DNA from: Spirochaetota bacterium
Lineage (GTDB): Bacteria > Spirochaetota > Spirochaetia > Treponematales > UBA12059
Direction of reading: 5' to 3'
NCBI GenBank assembly: GCA_026398615.1
Contig: JAPLSN010000010.1
Location: forward strand, 1 to 54,672
DNA: 54,672 bases
Below the pieces are notes generated by a model, which searched no databases, was not told where the DNA came from, and saw nothing but the letters and a program-made list of their open reading frames with translations. The translations under genes were made by a program, and so were the position numbers. Shown here piece after piece: positions 23,994 through 32,375 of this stretch (its first letter is position 1; each line of letters starts with the position of its first letter).

Positions 23994-25379
23994 TTGCAGG
24001 TCCAAAGGCCGTCCTTGATCCAGGAACAGCGCCAGAAACTCAGCCCGCAGATGATCCAGTCGATCAAGCTGATGGCCCTGCCTCTCATCGAACTCAAGGA
24101 AGAGATTCAACACGAACTCGAAGCCAATCCCGCACTGGAAGTGATGGAGGATCGTTCCACCGTCTCCCTCGAAAGCATACCGGAAGAGCGTGAATCCGAG
24201 ACCGACCAGGCCCGTCTCTTCGAAAACGTCTCCGATCCGGGATTCGGACGCACCTGGGACGACGGCAACGATTCCAAACGCATGTTTCTCGAGGGAGCCA
24301 TCTCCATCCCCGAGACCCTCCAGGACCACCTGGTCTGGCAGCTCAGGCTCCAACCCATCTCGGAACGCAAGCGCTCGGTCGCGGAAAACCTCATCCACAA
24401 CCTGGACGCTGACGGGTTCCACAAGGAAGATCCCTATGTTGTCTGCAAGGATAGCCCCCCGGAACTCGTGAACGAGGCCATTCGCCTCGTGCGCGGATTC
24501 GAGCCGGTCGGCGTCTGCGTGAAGGGTTACCGCGAGTCCCTCGTCGTGCAGACCGAGCTTCTTCCCGACGCGCCGCCCCGCACGGTCGAGGTGGTTCGCG
24601 ACCACCTCGACCTCCTCGAAAAGGGCAGGCATACGGAGATACAGAAGCGGCTCAGGCTGGACGACACGACTCTCGACGCCATCATCGCGTTCATGAAGAA
24701 GCTGAATCCCTTCCCGGGCAGGCTCTACTCGGCTCAGGACGCCCGCTTCGTCACCCCGGACGTCCTCGTCAGGCTCCGCGAAGGGGAATTCGTCATTGTC
24801 CTCAACGACGAAGAGATACCGATCCTCGGAATCAATCCCTTCTTCGACCGGCTGTCATCCGAAAAGCACGACAGGGCCACGGACTCGTTCGTCAAGGACA
24901 ACGTGAGGAAAGCGCGTTTCTTCATCCACAGCATCCACCAGCGCAACAAGACCCTGCTCAACGTCGTGCGCGTCGTCGTGGAATTCCAGCGCGCGTTCTT
25001 CGGCAGGGGGCCGAAGCATCTCGCCCCGCTCACGCTCAAGGACGTCGCGAACGAGGTAGGCGTCCACGAAACCACGGTGTCCCGCATCGCCAACCGGAAA
25101 TACGTCCAGACCGACTGGGGCATCTTCGAACTGCGGTATTTCTTCACGAACTCGATCTCCGGCGCGGGTTCGTCGGGGTCGCGATTTTCCAAGGAAGGAG
25201 TCAAGCAGGTCATCAAGGAGATCATCGAGAACGAGGAGTTGGCGATGTCGGACAGGGACATCGCGGAAATCCTCGCGCGCCGCGGGATCAATCTCGCTCG
25301 GAGGACGGTTTCCAAATACCGTCTCGAGCTCAATATGGATTCTTCATTCGGCAGGAAGCACGGCAAGCCCCGGGCTTGA
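23994..25379 (+). CDS. rpoN: RNA polymerase sigma-54 factor
   Basis: A 461-residue sigma-54. The activator-interacting N-terminus is Gln/Leu-rich (QKLSPQMIQSIKLMALPL). An acidic linker, the core-binding domain and the HTH (VGVHETTVSRIANRKYV) follow, and the RpoN box appears as ARRTVSKYR near residue 440. The TTG start at 23994 is preferred: AGGAGC lies about 9 bases upstream and the nearby ATG at 23986 is out of frame. It is followed by hpf, as in many bacteria. The NtrY/NtrX pair encoded 3 kb downstream is its likely activator. Confidence 0.95.
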   Translation: MQVQRPSLIQEQRQKLSPQMIQSIKLMALPLIELKEEIQHELEANPALEVMEDRSTVSLESIPEERESETDQARLFENVSDPGFGRTWDDGNDSKRMFLEGAISIPETLQDHLVWQLRLQPISERKRSVAENLIHNLDADGFHKEDPYVVCKDSPPELVNEAIRLVRGFEPVGVCVKGYRESLVVQTELLPDAPPRTVEVVRDHLDLLEKGRHTEIQKRLRLDDTTLDAIIAFMKKLNPFPGRLYSAQDARFVTPDVLVRLREGEFVIVLNDEEIPILGINPFFDRLSSEKHDRATDSFVKDNVRKARFFIHSIHQRNKTLLNVVRVVVEFQRAFFGRGPKHLAPLTLKDVANEVGVHETTVSRIANRKYVQTDWGIFELRYFFTNSISGAGSSGSRFSKEGVKQVIKEIIENEELAMSDRDIAEILARRGINLARRTVSKYRLELNMDSSFGRKHGKPRA

Positions 25380-25449
25380 GCCGAAGGCAAGAGCCAAAGG
25401 CGAATGCCGAGTTGGCCGATTCCATCACTATTCTTCAAGGAGGGACTTG

Positions 25450-25740
25450 ATGAACATCGACGTACGTTCCAACCACTTCGAGATGAACGAGATATCGCGG
25501 GCATACCTCGACAAGAAATTGGAGCGGCTGAACTTCGCGAAGGATGCGATCCAGGACCTCTCCTTTTCCTTCACGAAAGAGAAGGAGTTCAAGTGCGAGG
25601 CGACGATACATTTCAAGTGGGGAGAGCGGGCGCATATCGTCGAGCATGACTTTGACATCGATCCGGGCATCGACAAGCTCGTGGACAAGATGGAGATCAA
25701 GATAGCCAAGGACAAGGAACGGATGAAGGAGCACAAGTGA
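25450..25740 (+). CDS. hpf: Short ribosome hibernation promoting factor
   Basis: A 96-residue protein of the HPF/YfiA (sigma-54 modulation) family. It has the conserved N-terminal beta-alpha pattern (DVRSNHFEMNEISRAYLDKKLERL) and IDPGIDKLVDKMEIKI. It binds the 30S decoding area and helps inactivate ribosomes in stationary phase. Only the short form is present, without the long-form C-terminal dimerisation domain. AAGGAGG is ideally placed before the ATG at 25450. It lies between rpoN and hprK, the order found in many genomes, and ends at two tandem hairpins. Confidence 0.93.
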   Translation: MNIDVRSNHFEMNEISRAYLDKKLERLNFAKDAIQDLSFSFTKEKEFKCEATIHFKWGERAHIVEHDFDIDPGIDKLVDKMEIKIAKDKERMKEHK

Positions 25741-25742
25741 TC

Positions 25743-25804
25743 CCCGGTGCGCCCTGACGGGCGCACCGGGAAAAGCGGCCGCCGAGAAGGGCGGCCGCTT
25801 TTTT
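25743..25804 (+). terminator. Tandem hairpins ending the rpoN-hpf transcript
   Basis: A perfect 12-bp stem (25743-25754/25759-25770, loop TGAC) is followed at once by a second stem, 13 bp (25771-25783/25790-25802) ending in six T residues. The second is a textbook intrinsic terminator. Confidence 0.9.
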
Positions 25805-25946
25805 GCATCCGGCACCGATCTTCAGCGCCCCGAACGGCCGTTCCCCGAAATGACAAAGGCGGGATTCCGGGTACCGGGAAAGCGAGCCTGAGTACCTTCA
25901 TTCCCGTTTGCCATCGCGGCACTTGTATAGTAGACTTCAAGACCCG

Positions 25947-26936
25947 ATGGAACAGCAACATTTCACGATCCTCGATCTCCTCGACCTCGACCTCAAGGAA
26001 CACGACGCCCTTGACCTGCGTTGTCTGGGCGGGCGCAAGGGCCTCGTGCGCGAACTTTCCGTCCCCGACCTGAACCGGCCGGGACTCGCCCTGTCAGGCT
26101 TCTTCGAATCCTTCGCCAACGAGCGCATCCAGATCTTTGGGAGGGGCGAATCGGCGTATCTCTCGACGCTCGCCGCCGCGGGGCGCACTGATACCGTCGA
26201 GGCCATGTTCCGCTTCCCCATCCCCTGCTGCATCTTCACGCAAAGCCTCACGCCCGACGCGGCCTTCATGGCCATCGCGGAAACAGCCGACTGCCCGGTA
26301 CTCCAGACCAGCCTTTCGTCGAGCGAGTTCACGGCACGCATCATCCGCGTGCTCTCCGACATCTTCGCTCCAAGAGCCACCATCCACGGCGTACTCGTCG
26401 AGGTCTTCGGCATCGGCATCCTGCTGACCGGCGATTCCGGCGTCGGGAAAAGCGAAACGGCGCTCGAGCTCATCGAGCGCGGCCACCGGCTCGTGGCTGA
26501 CGATGTCGTGGAAATACACTGCATCGCGGGGAACATCCTGATGGGCCAGGGCGCCAACAAGATGATCGGGCACCACATGGAGATCCGGGGCCTGGGCATC
26601 ATCAACGTCACGCACCTGTTCGGCGTCGGCGCTATCCGCGACAAGAAACAGATCCAGCTGGTCTGTGGCCTCGAGGAATGGGACGCCGCCAAGGTCTATG
26701 ACCGCATCGGCACAGACGAGAACACGACGGACATCCTGGGCGTACGCGTGCCCCAGCTCGACATCCCCGTGAAACCCGGACGCAACATCCCCATCATCAT
26801 CGAGACGGCCGCCATGAACGAGCGCCTCAAGAAGATGGGATACCACTCCGCCCAGGAATTCAACCAGAACATATTGAGGTGGCTCGAAAGCGAAAGCGCC
26901 CGCGCCGTGTACTTCAGCCGCGACGAGACGATCTAG
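25947..26936 (+). CDS. hprK: HPr kinase/phosphorylase
   Basis: A 329-residue bifunctional enzyme that phosphorylates HPr on Ser46 with ATP and reverses it. The C-terminal catalytic domain carries the P-loop TGDSGVGKS (residues 161-169) and the family signature around MEIRGLGIINV. The N-terminal HPrK_N domain spans residues 1-130. A TATAGT -10-like hexamer (25926-25931) lies 15 bases before the ATG. It precedes ptsH by 117 bases, so kinase and substrate are encoded together. No sugar-specific PTS components are in the window, suggesting a regulatory rather than transport role. Confidence 0.95.
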   Translation: MEQQHFTILDLLDLDLKEHDALDLRCLGGRKGLVRELSVPDLNRPGLALSGFFESFANERIQIFGRGESAYLSTLAAAGRTDTVEAMFRFPIPCCIFTQSLTPDAAFMAIAETADCPVLQTSLSSSEFTARIIRVLSDIFAPRATIHGVLVEVFGIGILLTGDSGVGKSETALELIERGHRLVADDVVEIHCIAGNILMGQGANKMIGHHMEIRGLGIINVTHLFGVGAIRDKKQIQLVCGLEEWDAAKVYDRIGTDENTTDILGVRVPQLDIPVKPGRNIPIIIETAAMNERLKKMGYHSAQEFNQNILRWLESESARAVYFSRDETI

Positions 26937-27053
26937 CTCGGGCCCCCGCTCTTGATGCCGCTTGCAGTGGAATTGCGACAATTGCGTTGTGCCGTAACGG
27001 CCGCTCTCGGTCGCCTCGACACCTCGATGGATCCGACGACCAGGGAGACTGCC

Positions 27054-27320
27054 ATGATCGAGCGCGAGATAACGATATGCAACCGCGCGGGCATCCACGC
27101 CAGGCCCGCGGCGCTCATAGTCCAGACCGCGGCCAGGTTCAAGTCCAAGATCATGCTCGAGAGGGCCGGCAGCCGCATCAACGCCAAGTCGATCATGGGA
27201 ATCATCACGCTCGGCGCGGGCTTCGGCACCGTGCTCAAGCTGATCACCGACGGAGACGACGAGAACGAGGCGGCGAGCGCGCTCGCGACCCTGTTCGACA
27301 AGAAATTCGAGGAAGAATGA
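27054..27320 (+). CDS. ptsH: HPr phosphocarrier protein
   Basis: An 88-residue HPr. The active-site histidine is His15 in RAGIHARPAA, the residue phosphorylated by enzyme I. The regulatory serine is Ser46 in NAKSIMGI, the target of HPr kinase encoded just upstream. Both numbers match canonical HPr. The start at 27054 follows a GGGAG purine stretch. Its stop overlaps the ntrY start (ATGA), coupling it to the sensor kinase. Confidence 0.95.
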   Translation: MIEREITICNRAGIHARPAALIVQTAARFKSKIMLERAGSRINAKSIMGIITLGAGFGTVLKLITDGDDENEAASALATLFDKKFEEE

Positions 27321-29071
27321 CCGGATTCCGGATCGGCGCGAACCGCCGGACCGACATCATCGCCATCGCGATCATCTACGTCGTCGTGCTCGCGGGTTCC
27401 TGGGCGCTTGCGTCTTCCCTCGTCTTCGAGGGCTCTCCCGCTCCCGGCTTCCGGAACCTCGTAGTCCTGCTTCTCCTGGCCATCGTTCCCGTCGCCCTCG
27501 TCGGGGTTACCGCCTGGCGCATCCACCTCCTCGCGGCCGACCGCGACAAACGGGTTTTCGGCAGTAGGCTCCGCATCCGCGTGGTTATCGCGTGCTGCGT
27601 GGTCATGGTCATGGCGTCCATCCCGCAGGCGGCCTTCCTCGGGGGACTCGCGCTCAAGGCGGTCGAAGCCCCCGCGTCGAAGAAGGTCGGCGCGGCCGTC
27701 GACTCCGGCCTCAAGCTCGCGCTCGACGGCTATGACGGCATCATCGGTCGCCTCGGCTTCGAGACGCGTAATGATGCGCCGCTCTTCGTCGAACGCTCGG
27801 GCGGCAATGCGGGCCGCGTCCTTTCGCTGCTTGGCCGTCGCGACCCCCTCATAGCGGCTGTCGAGGTTTTTTCTGCCGGAGGATCCTCGTCGTTCGCGGG
27901 AGACGAACGCGCGAGAACGGATCCCGCCACGGCCCGGGACGCCCCGGACGGCATACTCGACAGGAGGGTGTTCGACGACGGCAGCCTCGTGCGGTGCCGG
28001 CAGGGGCTGGCGGCCGGAGCGTTCTCTTCCGTGGTCGTCACCGGGTTCATCCCCGAATCCGTCGTGTCCGTGGCCGAAACCATGAGCGAAGCGACCGCCG
28101 AGGTGGCGCGGATTCGAGGCTTCGCCTCGTGGTTCGGACCCCTGATCTGCTACCTGTACCTCGTCTTCGTCCTGCCAGCGCTCACCCTGGCAGTCCTGTT
28201 CGGGCTGGAGGCGGCTGACGCCGTCGTCCGCCCGCTCGCCGCCGTCAACGAGGTGGTGAACAGGGTGGCGGACGGCTCCGAAAGCGCCCGCCCCTTCGTC
28301 AAACCCGACAACGAACTCGGCATCGTCCTTTCGTCGTTCAACCGCATGCTGCGGGAGCTGGAGCGCTCGCGGGACGAAGCGGTCACCGCGGAGAAAATCT
28401 CGGCGTGGCAGGATATCGCCCAGCGCCTCGCGCACGAACTCAAGAACCCCCTCACACCCATCAAGCTGACCGCTGAGCGCGTCCTCAGGCGCTGGGCGAA
28501 CGATCCGACGGCTGTCGGCGAGATACTCGAAAGCTCGATGCTCGCCATCATCCAGGAAGCGGACGGCATGAACGCCCTCCTCCAGGAATTCCGCACCTTC
28601 GCGCGCCTTCCCGAGCCCCAGCTCGACTGGGTCAACCTCCGCACCCTCGTGTCGGAAGCGGTCGCGCCCTACAAGACGGGCTACCCGGATGTGAACTTCG
28701 ACGCCGACGCCGTCCCCGACGACTTCGTGATCCGGGTCGACCGGGCCCAGATGCGGCAGAGCCTGGGCAACCTCATCGCCAACGCCATCGACGCGATGGA
28801 CGGCTCGGGCGCCGTGTCGTTCCGGGCCGACCTTGTCAAGAACGAGGAATCCCGCTATTGTAGGTTTCAGGTGCGGGACTCCGGCCGCGGAATAGCCCGC
28901 GAGAACCGCGACCGTGTCTTCACACCTTATTTTACGACAAAACCGAACGGAACCGGCCTGGGATTGGCCATAGTCCGGCATATCGTACACGACCACGGCG
29001 GAAGGATCCGATTCGAATCCGAACCCGGGGCCGGAACGGTATTCATCATCGAATTCCCCGTAGACCGTTAG
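27317..29071 (+). CDS. NtrY-like sensor histidine kinase
   Basis: A 584-residue membrane kinase. Three N-terminal membrane segments (about 13-33, 46-66, 92-112) precede an extracytoplasmic stretch of about 150 residues, and a further segment near 280 leads into a HAMP-like linker. The HisKA H-box is AHELKNPLTPIK, with the phospho-histidine near 372. The ATPase domain has NLIANAIDAM (N box), RDSGRGIA (G1) and TGLGLAI (G2). It overlaps ptsH by 4 bases and lies 8 bases before ntrX, so it is one operon. It most likely phosphorylates NtrX; the stimulus is unknown. Confidence 0.9.
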   Translation: MTGFRIGANRRTDIIAIAIIYVVVLAGSWALASSLVFEGSPAPGFRNLVVLLLLAIVPVALVGVTAWRIHLLAADRDKRVFGSRLRIRVVIACCVVMVMASIPQAAFLGGLALKAVEAPASKKVGAAVDSGLKLALDGYDGIIGRLGFETRNDAPLFVERSGGNAGRVLSLLGRRDPLIAAVEVFSAGGSSSFAGDERARTDPATARDAPDGILDRRVFDDGSLVRCRQGLAAGAFSSVVVTGFIPESVVSVAETMSEATAEVARIRGFASWFGPLICYLYLVFVLPALTLAVLFGLEAADAVVRPLAAVNEVVNRVADGSESARPFVKPDNELGIVLSSFNRMLRELERSRDEAVTAEKISAWQDIAQRLAHELKNPLTPIKLTAERVLRRWANDPTAVGEILESSMLAIIQEADGMNALLQEFRTFARLPEPQLDWVNLRTLVSEAVAPYKTGYPDVNFDADAVPDDFVIRVDRAQMRQSLGNLIANAIDAMDGSGAVSFRADLVKNEESRYCRFQVRDSGRGIARENRDRVFTPYFTTKPNGTGLGLAIVRHIVHDHGGRIRFESEPGAGTVFIIEFPVDR

Positions 29072-29079
29072 GCGGAACA

Positions 29080-30459
29080 ATGAGCACGATCCTCGTCATC
29101 GACGACGAGCCCGGAATCAGGACCACGGTTCGCGATATTCTCGAAGATGAACGCTACAAGGTCGTTACCGCGGAGGACGGCATCGTCGGTCTCGAAGCCT
29201 TCAGGACCGAACGTCCGGACCTGATCGTCCTCGACGTGCGCCTGCCCCGAATGGGCGGCATGGAAGTCCTCGGCGAGATGAAGAAACTCCGCCCCGACAT
29301 CGAGATCATAGTCATCTCCGGCCACGGCACGATCGACATGGCCGTCCAGGCGGTCAAGCTCGGCGCCTTCGACTTCCTCGAAAAACCCCTTTCCATAGAC
29401 CGGCTCCTCACCTCCGTCCGGAACGCCACCGCCCTGGGGAGCCTCCGCGCCGAGAACCGGCGCCTGAAGCGCGTCGTCCGGGAGGACGACGCAATCATCG
29501 GTGAATCAGCGCCCATCAGGGAAATCCGGACCCTGATCGAACAGGCCGCGCGTTCGGATGCCCGCGTCCTCATCACGGGACCCAACGGAACCGGCAAGGA
29601 ACTCGCGGCCAGGCGCATCCACGCGCTGGGACGCAGGGCGGAAGGCCCCTTCGTCGAAGTCAATTGCGCGGCCATACCCGATACCCTGATCGAAAGCGAA
29701 CTCTTCGGCCACGAAAAGGGCGCGTTCACGGACGCCGTGTCGCGGAGGCGGGGGCGGTTCGAGGCGGCGCACGGCGGCACGCTCTTCCTCGACGAAGCGG
29801 CGGACCTCACCCCAGCCGCGCAAGCCAAGCTGCTTCGCGTCCTCCAGGAGATGCGCTTCGAACGCCTGGGCGGCGAGGAATCGATCGAAGTCGACGTCCG
29901 CGTCATCGCGGCCACCAACAAGGACATTTCCGCGGAAATCGCCGCGGGCCGTTTCCGCGAGGATCTCTACTTCCGCCTCAACGTCGTTCCCATCCGGATG
30001 CCGCCGCTCAGCGAGCGCCCGGAGGATGTCCCCGTCCTCTGCAGCTACTTCCTCCAGAAGCTTGCCCAGACCGAGGGCGCGCCGAGAACCATCTCGCCGG
30101 AAGCCATGGAAGCGCTCCGTGCGTACCCTTGGCCCGGAAATGTCAGGGAACTCAAGAACTTCATCGAGCGCCTCTGTGTCATGAGCGACGAGGACACGAT
30201 CTCCGCCGGCACCGTCACGCATTTCCTCGGCAAGAGCGGCCGTTCCAAGCCGAAAGCCGGCCGCGAACGGCCGCTCGTCCCGGAAGAATTTTCCTCTCTC
30301 AAGCTTTCAGCGGCGAAAGATTTTTTCGAAAAATCGATGATCCTTCAAAAACTCCGCGAAAACGGGTATAATGTCGCGAGAACGGCGGAAGCGCTCGGGC
30401 TCTACCCGAGCAACCTCCATTCCAAGATCAAGAAGTACGGTATCGGGGGTGTCGCATGA
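29080..30459 (+). CDS. NtrC/NtrX-type sigma-54-dependent response regulator
   Basis: A 459-residue activator with three domains. The receiver carries the phospho-acceptor Asp52 (LIVLDVRLPRMGG). The AAA+ domain has GPNGTGKE as Walker A and LFLDEAAD as Walker B, and its sigma-54 contact loop reads GAFTDA instead of the usual GAFTGA. A C-terminal Fis-type HTH is ARTAEALGLYPSNLHSKIKKYG. It is cotranscribed with ntrY, and rpoN is in the same cluster. The stop overlaps the lexA start (ATGA). The 3' end also contains a likely internal promoter for lexA. Confidence 0.92.
   Translation: MSTILVIDDEPGIRTTVRDILEDERYKVVTAEDGIVGLEAFRTERPDLIVLDVRLPRMGGMEVLGEMKKLRPDIEIIVISGHGTIDMAVQAVKLGAFDFLEKPLSIDRLLTSVRNATALGSLRAENRRLKRVVREDDAIIGESAPIREIRTLIEQAARSDARVLITGPNGTGKELAARRIHALGRRAEGPFVEVNCAAIPDTLIESELFGHEKGAFTDAVSRRRGRFEAAHGGTLFLDEAADLTPAAQAKLLRVLQEMRFERLGGEESIEVDVRVIAATNKDISAEIAAGRFREDLYFRLNVVPIRMPPLSERPEDVPVLCSYFLQKLAQTEGAPRTISPEAMEALRAYPWPGNVRELKNFIERLCVMSDEDTISAGTVTHFLGKSGRSKPKAGRERPLVPEEFSSLKLSAAKDFFEKSMILQKLRENGYNVARTAEALGLYPSNLHSKIKKYGIGGVA
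30319..30372 (+). promoter_or_regulatory. Internal promoter for lexA with an upstream palindrome, inside ntrX
   Basis: TTCAAA (30344-30349), 17 bases, then consensus TATAAT (30367-30372), giving a leader of about 77 bases to the lexA ATG. Nine bases before the -35 lies the near-perfect palindrome GATTTTTTCGAAAAATC (30319-30335), a candidate LexA operator. This lies in coding DNA, so the match could be chance. Confidence 0.5.
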
Positions 30460-31049
30460 AAACCCTCACCTCGAGGCAAAAAGAAGTCCTTGGCTTCATC
30501 TCCGTCTATATCGACGAGCATGCCTATCCGCCCACGATCAGGGAAATCGCCGAATCCTTCGCGGTATCCGTGAAGGGCGCGTACGACCACATCAAGGCGC
30601 TGGAAAAGAAGGGCGTCATCAAGCTCGGCGAAAACCGTTCCAGGTCGATCGAAATCGTCGATCGCGCCCGACGGGAAATCGAGGAAGTGCCGCTTATCGG
30701 CACCGTGGCCGCGGGGAAACCCGTGTTTGCGGTCGAAAACTACGAGGGCACCGTCCGCGTTCCCTGCGAAATGACGAAGTCCCGCAACTGCTTCGCCTTG
30801 CGGGTCAAGGGCGACAGCATGAAGGACGCGGGCATCTTCGACGGCGACGTCGCGGTCATCGAGGAACGTCAGGTCGCCGACAACGGCGACATCGTCGTGG
30901 CCATGCTCGAAGACGCCGTGACCCTTAAACGCTTCTTCAAGGAACCGGGAAGGGTCAGGCTCATGGCCGAGAATCCCGGCTACTCCCCGATCTATTCGCA
31001 GGACGTCCGCATTCTCGGCCGCTTGCGGGGCATCATCCGGACCTACTGA
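30456..31049 (+). CDS. lexA: SOS repressor LexA
   Basis: A 197-residue LexA with an N-terminal winged helix (TIREIAESFAVSVKGAYDHIKALEKKG) and a C-terminal S24 self-cleavage domain. The scissile Ala86-Gly87 is in GTVAAGKP. The catalytic serine is Ser121 in GDSM and the lysine is Lys158 in VTLKRF. It represses DNA-damage genes until RecA triggers autocleavage. It overlaps ntrX by 4 bases, which is unusual; a promoter inside ntrX may supply damage-responsive control. holA starts one base after its stop. Confidence 0.95.
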   Translation: MKTLTSRQKEVLGFISVYIDEHAYPPTIREIAESFAVSVKGAYDHIKALEKKGVIKLGENRSRSIEIVDRARREIEEVPLIGTVAAGKPVFAVENYEGTVRVPCEMTKSRNCFALRVKGDSMKDAGIFDGDVAVIEERQVADNGDIVVAMLEDAVTLKRFFKEPGRVRLMAENPGYSPIYSQDVRILGRLRGIIRTY

Positions 31050-31050
31050 C

Positions 31051-32043
31051 GTGCCGGTTGCTCCCGTCCAGATTTTCGCGGGTCCCGAGATCGGCCGCCG
31101 CAACGAGGCCGTCGACCGTCTCAAGGCGCAGCTCTCGAGGGAATGGGGAGAGGCGCCCGAAGAACACCGTCATTACGCGGGTGAAACCGGGGTCAACGAT
31201 CTCCTCTCCCTGCTCATGAACGGCAGCCTCTTTTCCGCGGGGAAGCTCGTGTTCTGCCTCGGCGCCGACGCGATCAAGGTCAAGGCGGAAACGCAGGCGC
31301 TCGCCGCTTACGCGCGGAAACCTGCCGAGCGGACCGTCCTCCTCCTCGTCACGGAGGCTTTCGGCATCGACAAGGCGATCGAAGACGCGGTCGGCAAGAA
31401 CGGCAAGCAGATATTCTGGGAACTTTTCGAAGACGAAAAGGAACGGTGGATCGTCGATTTCTTCAGGCGTGAAGGCGTTGGCCTCGAGGCCGAGGCCTGC
31501 GAAGCCATTCTCGAACTCGTGGAAAACAACACCGACGCGCTCAGGACCGAGTGCTCGCGACTTGCCCTGTTCGCGAAGCGCGGCGGGATCATCACCGAAT
31601 CCGACGTCGAAAGCTACATCGCGCACAACCGCGAAGAGGACGCTTTCAGCCTGTTCGACAGGATGTGCGCCGGAAATTTCGAAGACGCGCTCGAGGTTCT
31701 GGACGCCATCCTCGCCGGCCGCGACGGGAACGGCGTCGGGATACTCGGCGGCCTGCTCTGGTCCTTCAGGCGCCTTGCTGCCATCCACGAGCTCATGACC
31801 TGTGGCCGCCAGTACGAGGAAGCCGCCCGATCGCAGCGCGTCACGAGCCGGAAGCTTCTGTCGACCTACGACGCGGCGCGGAAACGCTGGACCGCCGGAA
31901 CCTGCCGCTCGCTCGTCGCCTTCGGCGTGGACATCGACATGAGCCTCAGGTCGATGGGCGCCGCCAACGAACGCGTGCTCCTCGAACTGTTCGTCTACGG
32001 AGCCATGGTTCGGAAGGGTCCCGTACCGTTGGCACGCTGCTGA
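31051..32043 (+). CDS. holA: DNA polymerase III delta subunit
   Basis: A 330-residue HolA-like protein, the delta subunit of the clamp loader that opens the beta clamp. It shows the family pattern of an N-terminal P-loop-less AAA-like domain (PVQIFAGPEIGRRNEAVDRL, NGSLFSAGKLVFC) and later helical domains (LRTECSRLALFA, EEDAFSLFDRMCAG, LWSFRRLAAIHEL). The start is a GTG one base after lexA. It is the last gene of the ntrY-ntrX-lexA-holA row and ends 12 bases from a convergent ferredoxin gene. Confidence 0.88.
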   Translation: MPVAPVQIFAGPEIGRRNEAVDRLKAQLSREWGEAPEEHRHYAGETGVNDLLSLLMNGSLFSAGKLVFCLGADAIKVKAETQALAAYARKPAERTVLLLVTEAFGIDKAIEDAVGKNGKQIFWELFEDEKERWIVDFFRREGVGLEAEACEAILELVENNTDALRTECSRLALFAKRGGIITESDVESYIAHNREEDAFSLFDRMCAGNFEDALEVLDAILAGRDGNGVGILGGLLWSFRRLAAIHELMTCGRQYEEAARSQRVTSRKLLSTYDAARKRWTAGTCRSLVAFGVDIDMSLRSMGAANERVLLELFVYGAMVRKGPVPLARC

Positions 32044-32055
32044 AAAAAAATCGGG

Positions 32056-32370
32056 TCACGGCGTATCCTTCACGACAGGCAAGACGATTTCCAGTTCCAG
32101 TTCGCCGGCCACGTAGGTTTGGCAGGCCAGGCGCTCGTCGGGGGCGGCTCCGACCGCGGCCAGGCGCGCAGCTTCCCGCCCGCCGACCGCCGACAGGAGC
32201 CCCTTCGCGGATACGACGCGGATCCTGCACGTACCGCATTCGGCCTTCCCGCCGCACGCGTGCCTGATTGGCAGCCCTTCGAGCGACAGTGCGTTGAGTA
32301 CGGAAGAGAGCGGCGCCGCATGCACGATCCGCGAGGGACCGCTTTCGCGCCTGATGACGAGCGTGCCCAC
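32056..32370 (-). CDS. [2Fe-2S] ferredoxin
   Basis: A 104-residue protein with the plant-type ferredoxin cluster-binding pattern CGGKAECGTC followed later by LACQTY, supplying four cysteines for a 2Fe-2S cluster. It is a small soluble electron carrier; its partner is not evident. The GTG start lies 5 bases after the stop of the diguanylate cyclase gene. An in-frame extension to 32550 exists but is antisense-like and overlaps that gene. Confidence 0.85.
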   Translation of the reverse strand: MGTLVIRRESGPSRIVHAAPLSSVLNALSLEGLPIRHACGGKAECGTCRIRVVSAKGLLSAVGGREAARLAAVGAAPDERLACQTYVAGELELEIVLPVVKDTP

Positions 32371-32375
32371 GGCTA

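Noticed and set aside
23873-24193. A 106-residue frame starting after AAGGAGG upstream of rpoN
   Set aside because: It begins upstream of the rpoN promoter, overlaps rpoN out of frame and has no conserved pattern.
26970-26990. Possible sigma-54 promoter (TGG...TTGC) before ptsH
   Set aside because: The GG and GC dinucleotides are 13 bases apart instead of 10, so the spacing is wrong.
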